Shown: piece after piece, positions 56,561 through 64,000 of the stretch
How the letters are laid out: every line of letters begins with the position of its first letter
Position numbering within the stretch: position 1 is the stretch's first letter
Source of the DNA: Amylostereum areolatum
Lineage: Eukaryota; Basidiomycota; Agaricomycetes; Russulales; Stereaceae
Reading direction: 5' to 3'
DNA length: 64,000 nucleotides
Assembly: GCA_012932865.1 (NCBI GenBank)
Contig: SAXG01000001.1
Location: 2,965,693 to 3,029,692, forward strand
Position numbers and translations under genes: made by a program
Notes under the pieces: model-generated
The model's input: the letters and a program-made list of their open reading frames with translations, nothing else
Told to the model about the DNA's origin: nothing
Databases searched by the model: none

Positions 56561-58122
56561 TTGCCTGAGCAGTTCCCGGCGTTGAAGCGTCGGCAGATTT
56601 CGGTGGACTGCTGGGGGCCTTGCGAGCGGCGAGCTCCCGTCGCAGTGCTGCCTCGCGCGCGAGAGATGTTGCTGGTGGCCGGTCGCGAGGCCAGTCCAGC
56701 GGTGATGTGCATGGTCTCGAGTGCCGTAAACTCCTTGGTGTCTGAAAGCTCGAGGGCGTTGGACCTGCCGACGCGGGCGCGGACAGCGCGGTCGTAGTTG
56801 AGAACGAGGTCGTCGTGCCCGTGGACGGCGCCGAAGTAGTTGATGATGTGCCTGCGATAGGCGGCCAACTCGTCGCGTCGATGCGGGTAGACGAACGTGA
56901 CGGCGTCCTGGTAGCGCTCGAATGCCATTCCCCACTCGCCGGATGTGGCGATGTGCTTCGCAGGCTTGGATGGTCCGCCGTGTAGCTCATACTCCCCGAG
57001 CTTCTGGATGTCGCGCCCGTCTCCCCCAATGGCGTAGAGGCTGGAAAAAACGACGTCGAGGTCGAAGTACGTGTCCGATAGGACTGCCTTCCATCCGGAC
57101 TGGGGGAAATCGGGGCACTCGGGCATGGAGATGACGATGGTTTTGATTTCGTCGAGGTGCTGAAGGTAGTTGGCCTTGAGCTTGACGGTAAGCCGGCAGT
57201 TGTCAGAGAGCGCTGAGTCCGCTCGGCCGGAGAGGAAAGGGAGGGAGGAGTAGTCGAGCTTGCGTTTGGCTGGGCGCCCGTCGTCGCTGAAGTCGTCATC
57301 GAGGCGACGATGCTTGCCAGAAAGTCGGAAGTCGAGGTCGCTGTCGCGCGAGCGTCCGCGCTGGCGCTGGCGAGAGCGCGCGCGCTGAGGGGACCGGCTG
57401 TCGTCCGAGTGGGAGCGCCTTCGGCGAGCGCGCTCACGCGGGGTGCGCGGGCTGTCCCGCTCGTAGCTCCTGCCGCGACGCGCGGTGCTGGCCGGCGAAC
57501 GCGAGCGTCGGCGGCGGGTCTCTCCGACGTCGTTCCCGCCGAGTCCCCGCACACGGCGGAAACCGTCCTCCTCGTTCGTGAGTCGCCGCTCGAGGGCCTC
57601 CTCAAGGAGCGAGACGAAGTGGTTGTAGGCTTGGGCCCGCGCCCCGCGTGCGGCGTCTTCGTCTTCTTCGGACAGGTCTGCGCGCGTACCGCTGGCGAGG
57701 AGGCCGTCGATGTTGGTGGCTGCATCCGCGAGGCGCAAGTGTCCACCTTCGAGCTGCTCGACGACTCGCATGCAGTCGTCGGCGATGCCGGCGACGAAGA
57801 GCTGGGACAGGTCGGGCTGGATGCGTCGGGAGAGTGGCCGCCCACCTTGCGGCGCGTCGGGACCCGGCCCCCCTGCGTGCGGTCCTTCCTCTTGCGGTAC
57901 AACATGTTCAGTCTGGGCCATATGGGAGTTGCGCGAGGGTTGAGAGCGAAAGCGGCGTGGGCGACGCGGCGAGGCAGACTCTGGCGAGAGGAGGGCGTCA
58001 GCGGAACGGTTCGAAGCGACGAAATGGGGACGGACCTGGCGAGACGAGGTGCTGGCAAGAGTTGGGGGCATCAGCGGTGCCCCCCGAGCGACTCTTGTAC
58101 TCTCTCGAGCGGGTACTTCCAA
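56464..58122 (-). CDS. Gag-like protein with CCCH and CCHC-like zinc fingers
   Basis: 552 codons if translation starts at ATG 58122 inside repeat A1. A likelier start is MAQTEHVVPQEEGPHAG just after A1 (about 57920). The order is an acidic/helical region (CMRVVEQLEGGHLRLADAAT), an Arg/Ser-rich region (RRRRSHSDDSRSPQRARSRQ), a capsid-like domain (WGMAFERYQDAVTFVYPHRR, DELAAYRRHIINYFGAVHGH), and a zinc-binding tail. That tail has CRRFNAGNCSGKGCKYRH (CX7CX4CX3H) followed by CSSCGGKHGAHEC. The stop is at 56464-56466. Gag of such elements packages the RNA. Role inferred from position and fingers. Confidence 0.85.
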   Translation of the reverse strand: MEVPARESTRVARGAPLMPPTLASTSSRQVRPHFVASNRSADALLSPESASPRRPRRFRSQPSRNSHMAQTEHVVPQEEGPHAGGPGPDAPQGGRPLSRRIQPDLSQLFVAGIADDCMRVVEQLEGGHLRLADAATNIDGLLASGTRADLSEEDEDAARGARAQAYNHFVSLLEEALERRLTNEEDGFRRVRGLGGNDVGETRRRRSRSPASTARRGRSYERDSPRTPRERARRRRSHSDDSRSPQRARSRQRQRGRSRDSDLDFRLSGKHRRLDDDFSDDGRPAKRKLDYSSLPFLSGRADSALSDNCRLTVKLKANYLQHLDEIKTIVISMPECPDFPQSGWKAVLSDTYFDLDVVFSSLYAIGGDGRDIQKLGEYELHGGPSKPAKHIATSGEWGMAFERYQDAVTFVYPHRRDELAAYRRHIINYFGAVHGHDDLVLNYDRAVRARVGRSNALELSDTKEFTALETMHITAGLASRPATSNISRARGSTATGARRSQGPQQSTEICRRFNAGNCSGKGCKYRHACSSCGGKHGAHECGRGDGSAHTNH

Positions 58123-58310
58123 ACCTAGCCCATCTGTAGCATCCCGCTACGGGCTAGGCGGGCTCCCAGTGCCAGGTCGTGCGCAGCCGCGGGCGCATCC
58201 CAACAAGTAGGTGGCGGCTCCGACGGGCGTCGGGAGCAGTCGCCCACGCGAGGACGGCACCGTGCGAAAGCGACGCCTGATTCGACTCCGAGAAACTCCT
58301 TTCAAGCCGA
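57942..58310 (-). repeat. Split repeat A1 (369 bp), 5' end of the YR element
   Basis: Near-identical to A2 at 53081-53449. Likely holds the element promoter. Confidence 0.9.
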
Positions 58311-58891
58311 AACAATCTGTTAATAACTGTTAAATACTGTCTATTTTTTACTGTAACTATGTTTTTTACTGTAAATAATGGTAAATTAGTCCGACCAGTT
58401 TGCCCTGCGCCGTGGGAGATGGCTCCTGGGCTTTATCTGGAACACGGGGGGGGGTGTCTGACAAAAAATCAAGAAGAGTGAACGAAGCCGGGTTAGCTTC
58501 GACCTCAGGAAGGAGATCATGAAGTCTGTTGTTGACTCCAAGTTGACTCGGACTGCTGGCACAGTGGGTGCCGCTCGTGTAGAATTACGCCCCGCCGTGT
58601 CATCATCCTTGCCGCTCTGGGTTGTTCAGGAGAGTTCGGAGCTCCTCGAAGAGGCTTGTAGGCATGTCGCGACTCGCGAGGGACGGCGCGATGTCCAGTC
58701 AGTATGCCGGCGTCGCAAATATAGCTCCGGTCACTGAGCTCGAAGGCTCTCAATGGCTGCACTTTCTTACACTTTCTAACAGGCCGACCTCAGCCCCCCC
58801 TGTAAGTATCTGTTATTAACTGTTATTAACTGTTAGTAACTACCACTTTCTAACAGCTGTTAATAACAGGTGACTTTTTTACGAGACCCTA

Positions 58892-58899
58892 CTCAAAAC
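58892..58899 (+). repeat. Right target-site duplication of the MITE
   Basis: CTCAAAAC, identical to 52659-52666. Confidence 0.85.
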
Positions 58900-59129
58900 C
58901 TTGCTCTAGTCTCCTAAAGCAGACGCAGATGGAGTCAACCCTCGTACCTCGGGATCCTCTCATCAGACGTCTGCTATCACTCGCGCGTCGTTGTCGATAG
59001 CTCGGTCAGCCGAATCATGCCGAGTTCCTCCATCAAAAGTAGAGACTTGTTGATTACGCAAAGTACGATAAGTGTTCTTGCACAAATTAATTCGCAAATT
59101 CGCCGCACGTAAACGGCTTCCAAGTCGAC
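58900..59129. other. Spacer between the MITE and the hAT element
   Basis: 230 bp of host or older sequence without a gene. AAGTCGAC at 59122-59129 would be the left hAT target duplication, but no copy is found at the right end. Confidence 0.4.
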
Positions 59130-62100
59130 TAGGGCTCAGTAAAAAAGTCACCGGGCCCCCTGTAAGTAAGTGTAAGGTAAGTAAGGGTAAGTAAGCATTC
59201 TTTACAGGTGTAAGTTACTGCGCGTAAGAAATCATTGTTGACCGGTAAATAAGTGTTTTTTAACACTGTATATAATGAACTATATGTAAGAATCTACCAA
59301 TCGTAATCTGGCTGCTCATCCTGCAGTATTGGTGCAGACATAGGTGCCGACATTGTTCGAGCAAGCGAGACAGATGATATCTCGACCACTGACAGGATAT
59401 CGCGCAGAGCCAATGACTCAAGATTGACACCACTACCTGGGAGAAGCTCGTTATGCACCAGGGTAGTAGCCTGAGGCATGGCAAGATTTGACGAGTCGAG
59501 CTCGTTGGATATATCCACACCATCACCTTCAACATCATCTTCATCACGGCCGCCATGACGCACAGCACGGGAGGTGTCCTGGACAGCTTGAAGAATGTCC
59601 GCATCGATGTTGCGGAACTTGACGGTTGGGCGACGCTTCTTTTGCTCTTTTCCGGCCTCACTTTTCTGTGAGGTACAACAGTAGATACTTAATCAGTAGC
59701 ATGTCCGTGGAGAAACTACTTTGTGAAGCACGCACATTACGCCAAAATTGCCCGATTTGAACCATGTCAATCAACGTATCGGGACGTTGATTCCCTCGAA
59801 GTGCCGAGTTCATCCACGTAAACGTGGAGCCTGTACGTTCATCAGGCATCGAATTGACGAGGATTGAGAAAATCCTGCATGCGAGCATCTAACACGGTAG
59901 ATAGTGGTTAGGATCACAATTATGAAAGGAGAACAAAGTAGATGCTTAACCGATAAAACATCGGTGTCGGGTTTATTTTCGAGAGCCTTCCACCATCGAA
60001 AGGTGTCGTTGTCAACAAAAGGTGCATCAAAGGGGTACTCGCCACGCCAAAATGCTTCAAGTTGTCGTTTGAGTGCCTTCACCGCACCAGCACCTCCACG
60101 ACAATTCAGAACAGGGTGCACGTAAGTCCGAGTCTTTTCTTTGTCCGACATGCTTGATACTTCCTCCATGCGATCAATTAGCTTCCGGATGAGGTCCTTG
60201 AGAAATTGCTTGACGCGATCATAAGCACGAGGATGTGGCATAGACAGATCTGCACCCTGACGAGGAATTGTGATGCTGGGGTTTGCAGTTGTGGGAATGA
60301 GAAGTATATCCGAGATTGGGTAGCCTGATACAAGTGCAAACAGTGTTGGAAATGCAGATCTGAAGAAGGACAAATGGCACATACGAGGGTCAAGGGCGAA
60401 TGCGACAAAGTAGATCTCATGCTCTCCGTCAAAAATCTCGTCGAAGCGGTCATTAAAGATGTCGATGATGTCATTGGCCAACGAAGCATTGATCCCCGAC
60501 GCATCTGGGTCGATTGAGAACAGTTCCTTAAGGTGTGCGGCTATGGCCATATAGAACACGAAGACATCGGAAGCATTTGCCTGAGACGACTCGAGGGCCC
60601 AAAGAGATCGTACAAATGGGGCAGCGATGTCGGTGTACTGCTGCATCCGGAGCTCTAACTTGTTGTACTTGGGTGAAACCCGATTCATGAACATGGCCTG
60701 GATGGTAGATTTCTGTTGGGAGTGAGTCGTAGCTCAGCACATTGAATGAGAAAGCGTATGCACTCACACTGAACTTGATCTCTCCGTTTTGTACTAGCTC
60801 TCGGATCTTTGGAAGGCAGTCCAACAAAGACTTTGCACTTGAGTAGTGCGTTCCGAAGCGTGTCTTTCCGATTTTTTGCAAGGCTCGTATCTTCTCCCCT
60901 TCCTCTGCGGAGTTGCGCAGAATTGCTCGTGAATACGTGGAGTGGCCAAAGTAGGTTAGGATAGGCTTCAACGTGCGAACCATCTATTACACTGTGCATC
61001 AGACTCTGATGTGGTGAAACTAAACCTATGAGAACACGCACCGGTAAAAATGGTTCCAAATCCGTGATATTTTTGAGAGTGTTGTGTAGGTGGTGACAGC
61101 AGTCGCCGAGATCCATCGCAAGAGGTGCAATAGTCTGCACAACCATTTCACGAGCGCCCGCTGCGTTACTTGCTCTATCTGATACAATGCCACCTATGCG
61201 GTCTGGACCGATAGAGTTGATGGACTAGAGATCAGAGTTGTGGGCAAACAGTCTCGATTATCAGAATAGTGCGAGGCTCACCTCGCGCAATCTGTTCGCT
61301 ACCCATGCCGATGAGTGTTTATCCTCCGTTCCAACGTGGCCGTCGAGAAAGTACGTCTGTCGATCGGGTGTCGTCGCATGGACAAAGTAGATTGAGTCCT
61401 TGCGAGTGCTGCCACCGTCGAAAGAGATGGTGATGTTCTCCGCTTTCTTGAGCTTTTCAAGCTGCTTTTTGCGTACATAAACGGCCTCCTTCGGGATGTA
61501 CTTGTTGGTGAACATGTCTGCCGATGTAGGCCTGTAATTCGGATTAAGAAGTCGCACGACCTCCTTCCACTCGTCCGAGTCCACCATGCTCGGGGGAATA
61601 CCCCTCACGCAGAGAAGACGCATGACGGCATGGTCTACAGCGACCTGGAGTTTGTCGCGTTCAGCGGCCTTGAGCTGCTGCCCTCCCTTTCGAGCAAGAT
61701 CCTCGATGCTCTGCTGACCCCCTGATACTATCTTCTGGCGCTTTGCAGGTGGAGGGGATGCGTCCTTTTTGTCAATTTGTGCACCAAGCGATGTATCAGA
61801 TTGCTCCTTGAGGATGTCGGCATACAGGTCAGGATGCGAGATTGGCAGTTTTTTGCATATGGCTACATGTTTATAAACACGATCTGTCCCTACTCAAACT
61901 TCGTAAGCACATCCAAATACTCAAAGCGATGTACGCACCTGGAGCCCCTGCACGCTGGTGCTTGCATCCGGGCGCGATGCATTTCCAAGCCGGGCCCATC
62001 GTTCCATCCTTCTTTGGAGCGCGAAGCCTTATGACAACTTTGCTCATGAGCTCGATCCGATTGCGACCACGCTTTCCCTAAAGAGCCGTCAGTACTCGCT

Positions 62101-62951
62101 TGGCACGGCTGGGAGCAACAGGTCCTACCTCCTGTGTTTCGTCATTGTCACCCTCTTCTTCATCCTCGTCCTCGTTTTCTTCGTCATCCACCATTTCTAT
62201 CTCGGCTTCGTCTTGCGGCCAGGCTCCGTCAACCGCCGTGAGCGTTTCACTGGCAGAGCGCACGCTATCGCTTCGGGCTCGCTTCCGTAGTGTAGTTGGT
62301 TCGGAGTGGGTATAGTCACCGCTCGGAAGCTAGTATGTGCAGCTAAGTCACCTAAGAATCTAGTGAAAACACGGAACTTACCTCAACCTTATGTGTCTTA
62401 TACACCTTGCGAGCACCTTCCGCGATGTCGTTTGCCCATTTCTGTAAGACTGCATCCGTGGGGTACTTGCCAAGGTAGAGCGCAAGGATGTCGACGACGG
62501 CGGTCAAGGCTTTCCCGCGTTCGTGCAAGGGAATGATTCCGTCGTCTGTGGTACGTGCCTTCCATCCGAAGACTTCTTTGAATGCTTCGTTGATTGCACC
62601 AACTTCGCCACGGTCCGAGACCGACTCTTGATCTAGGGAGAAAGATAAGAACGCGCAGTAGCGCGAGGTGTGATCATTGATGCAGGGGAGGGCGGGGGGT
62701 AGATTGTCGAGAAGAACCCGCAGGTCCACGAGGCTGACGTCCGGCATACGTACTGTGTAGGTGTTGAGAGTGAGTTTGATCGGGGGAAAATGATGTCCGG
62801 GAGGTGCCGACAGGCTTTCAAGCCTCCCGACTTGCTCCCGACATAATTTGATTTCTTTACAATTTCTTACAGGCCTGTTTGCCCCCTCGAGTAAAAAAAC
62901 GGTTACTTACTGTAAGTAAGTGCCATTATTTACAGCTGTAAGTTACACCTA
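59130..62951 (-). mobile_element. hAT transposon, right end altered
   Basis: The left end TAGGGCTCAGTAAAAAAGTC at 59130 is followed by (TAAGTAAG)n-like subterminal repeats. A transposase gene fills 59294-62747. The expected inverted copy at the right is not found. Instead, 62893-62949 resembles the left end in the same orientation (GAGTAAAAAAACGG, CTGTAAGTAAGTG, TTTACAGCTGTAAGTTAC). The right border at 62951 is set by the start of the 36-bp repeat shared with 6134-6169. No target duplication is visible, so the element was probably rearranged after insertion. Confidence 0.65.
59294..62747 (-). CDS. hAT-family transposase with BED-type zinc finger
   Basis: Multi-exon gene from about ATG 62747 to the stop at 59294. 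The N-terminal exon (MPDVSLVDLRVLLDN ... YKTHKVE) joins through a GTAAGT intron to an acidic exon. That exon joins through a 52-nt GTAGGA...TTTAG intron to a BED-like finger (GPAWKCIAPGCKHQRAG, then KHVAICKK). Next come HAVMRLLCVRGIPPSMVDSD, ITISFDGGSTRKDSIYFVHA (the catalytic-region start, DUF659-like), GDCCHHLHNTLKNITDLEPF, GKTRFGTHYSSAKSLLDCLP and FVAFALDPRMCHLSF. The hAT dimerisation region follows: FRWWKALENKPDTDVLSVKH, LACRIFSILVNSMPDERTGS. The tail is acidic and ends DEQPDYDW. All main parts are present, so it may be functional. Exact exon borders are proposals. Confidence 0.87.
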
Positions 62952-62985
62952 GACTCGTAACCAGTTTGATCTAACAAGCCACTGA
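62950..62985 (-). repeat. 36-bp dispersed repeat, copy 2
   Basis: Exact reverse complement of 6134-6169; its inner end coincides with the end of hAT-derived sequence. Confidence 0.85.
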
Positions 62986-63209
62986 CGAACGAGTAGTGTT
63001 GTTAGAGACTGGGAAAACTCGGCGTTTCGTTGGCGGGTTTTGCGCGAAGGAATGCTGACATCGCATCCTTCCCAATTGAATTCGAGTTCTTCGTCACATG
63101 ACTCAGCTCGTCTGCGCGTCGACGCGTCGCCTGGATTTTTGAACCGTGTTTTCCACCGTCCTTCTCTCACTTTGCTTCACGATACCCTCATTATTCGACA
63201 CGAGACGCA
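62952..63209. other. Sequence right of the hAT element
   Basis: Starts with the 36-bp repeat (62950-62985) shared with 6134-6169. No gene seen before ATG 63210, which lies in a leader of about 100 bp. Confidence 0.4.
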
Positions 63210-63485
63210 ATGGAATTATACCATGGACCTATACCTCCGCTTTCCACCCCATTTCTCGAGACATTAGCCCGGATATCGGATACAGCTCAAGACACGGCAC
63301 ATCATGCTCAACAACTTGTGTACACAACGACGGGCAGGAAGATATGTCTGCGGGAAGACCAACTCCTGACAGCTGTGCAATATCACGAAGGACGCGACAC
63401 GGTGCTTATCGTAGGAACGGGCTCCGGAAAGACCATACAGATCATCGTGGGCATCTTTGCTTTGACTACATATGTCTTAGGCCGA
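63210..63485 (+). pseudogene. N-terminal fragment of a RecQ/DEAD-type helicase
   Basis: 92 codons ending at TGA 63483-63485. After a short leader (MELYHGPIPPLSTPFLETLA) it shows a Q-motif-like LREDQLLTAVQ and a Walker A/motif I, VLIVGTGSGKTIQIIVGIF, the start of a superfamily 2 helicase. Motifs Ia to VI are missing. The frame stops at about the same place where the minus-strand ORF 63477-63980 ends, so the rest of the gene was lost. Alternatively a spliced continuation exists that I could not see. Such helicase pieces often accompany mobile DNA in mushrooms. Confidence 0.5.
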
Positions 63486-63980
63486 TGAGATTTCGACAAC
63501 AACCGGTGTCTGGCAGCGATTGCGGTTAACCAGGACATTTGCCACAATACAAAGGATCTGTGGACTGTGCGTAACCTCGGCCTCATATTTGGACAGGTTT
63601 CTGACACTATTTATACAGGGTGTAGAGACGACCTCGCTCACAGTGTCAGCCAAGTTTTCCTTGATCCACTCGTGTAGCTCTTGCGCGTCTCGGTCGCCCA
63701 TCCAGAGATTGAGAAGAGCGGCCATCCGGCGACTTTTGAGGAAGTTACGTGCATGTTTGCATGTGCCCTTGGATGCTTTGGCACTGAACACTGTGAGAAG
63801 GAACTCTTCGCACCCGCCGCGTCGCCGGGTTCGACAACGACCATCGAGCGCCGAGAGACACCGTTTGTCTGCCGACATGCGCTTCGACTGGACGACCCGA
63901 CTCTTCGGCACTGTCTGCCACAATTCTTCCACTTGAGGGTCCTCACCCATGGGTGTAGGAGGTCGGGAGACGATCGACAC
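63477..63980 (-). CDS. Partial gene of unknown function at the window end
   Basis: The minus frame is open for 167 codons, with protein-like sequence HARNFLKSRRMAALLNLWMG, DRDAQELHEWIKENLADTVS. A possible intron (about 63558-63620, GTCGTC/GTGTC...CACAG) leads to the C-terminal exon LCIVANVLVNRNRCQTPVVV, stop at 63477-63479. The 5' part lies beyond the right edge or is lost. No known family recognised. Confidence 0.35.
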   Translation of the reverse strand: MSIVSRPPTPMGEDPQVEELWQTVPKSRVVQSKRMSADKRCLSALDGRCRTRRRGGCEEFLLTVFSAKASKGTCKHARNFLKSRRMAALLNLWMGDRDAQELHEWIKENLADTVSEVVSTPCINSVRNLSKYEAEVTHSPQILCIVANVLVNRNRCQTPVVVEISSA

Positions 63981-64000
63981 TGATGGTCTGAGGGGTTGGA

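Larger units (their letters stand above)
52764..58310 (-). mobile_element. Tyrosine-recombinase retroelement (Ngaro/PAT-like split direct repeats)
   Basis: Read on the minus strand the order is A1 (58310-57942), Gag ORF, RT-RNase H ORF, YR ORF, B1 (53563-53451), A2 (53449-53081), a 204-bp spacer, B2 (52876-52764). This is the A1-ORFs-B1-A2-B2 layout of Ngaro/PAT-type elements of the DIRS order, which integrate as circles by tyrosine recombinase and leave no target duplication. None is visible at the MITE junctions. A1 and A2 (369 bp) differ at about one base, which suggests a recent insertion. All three ORFs are long; the only clear lesion is a one-base shift in a G8 run inside the RNase H region. 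Confidence 0.9.
52667..58891. mobile_element. hAT-type MITE (about 678 bp) split by a YR retroelement
   Basis: The two ends are inverted: TAGGGTCTCGTAAATAAGTC at 52667 and its complement (19 of 20 matching) ending at 58891. Direct 8-bp duplications CTCAAAAC flank them. MITE sequence is left at 52667-52763 and 58311-58891. It is AT-rich near the ends with repeated TAACAGCTGTTA/TGTTATTAAC palindromes. No transposase ORF is present, so it is non-autonomous. Confidence 0.88.

Noticed and set aside
54858..58058. Single 1066-codon protein from the RT frame
   Set aside because: The first half (Ser/Thr/Pro/Arg-rich) overlaps the real Gag ORF in another frame. Only the part from about 56560 downward has RT motifs.

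Overview
The window is nuclear DNA from a filamentous basidiomycete, most likely an Agaricomycete (inference). Genes are cut by many introns of about 45-70 bp with GTRNGY donors. The proteins include fungal F-box and MYND types, a GH115 glucuronidase, a Pho80-type cyclin, a Rap1-type Myb protein and lineage-expanded mushroom families. Mobile DNA is abundant. There is no operon structure and I found no convincing tRNA or rRNA gene.

Layout. 1-3639: 3' part of an LTR retroelement, with a zinc-knuckle Gag-like ORF, small ORFs, a polypurine tract and the 3' LTR. 4683-5866: gene with an N-terminal RNase H1/viroplasmin-like domain. 6425-9529: a 3.1 kb element with 33-bp terminal inverted repeats, holding a truncated Tnp2/CACTA-type transposase head. 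9618-10444: small coiled-coil gene. 10754-11460: uncertain minus-strand gene. 12775-16566: Rap1-type Myb gene with a long acidic region. 18033-20805: AT-hook protein of a mushroom-expanded family. 21580-22428: decayed paralogue of the 4683 gene. 22912-23841: Gag-like ORF followed by a 1 kb minisatellite of about 36 bp. 27054-28365: five-exon gene ending in a third viroplasmin-like domain. 29140-30278: Pho80-type cyclin. 31469-32915: F-box protein. 33989-35137: unrecognised spliced gene. 36358-37051: relic of an oligopeptide transporter. 40148-41340: GATATC satellite. 41410-44413: large mushroom-specific gene. 45203-47108: MYND gene. 47250-51540: GH115 alpha-glucuronidase.

The last 11 kb is a mobile-element nest. 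A hAT-type MITE (52667-58891, 8-bp target duplication CTCAAAAC) is split by a nearly intact tyrosine-recombinase retroelement (52764-58310). That retroelement has Gag, RT-RNase H and YR reading frames and split direct repeats A1/B1/A2/B2. Next to it lies a hAT transposon (59130 to about 62950) whose left terminal repeat resembles that of the MITE. The window ends with a truncated helicase-like fragment abutting another partial gene.

Together the genes suggest ordinary housekeeping and secreted wood- or litter-degradation functions set in a repeat-rich accessory region. The strongest non-gene signals are the nested YR element in the MITE, the TIR element inserted in a heptamer repeat, the two satellites, and three frameshifts at homopolymer runs in coding DNA. 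The frameshifts may be assembly errors. All gene models were read by eye; splice sites are proposals.
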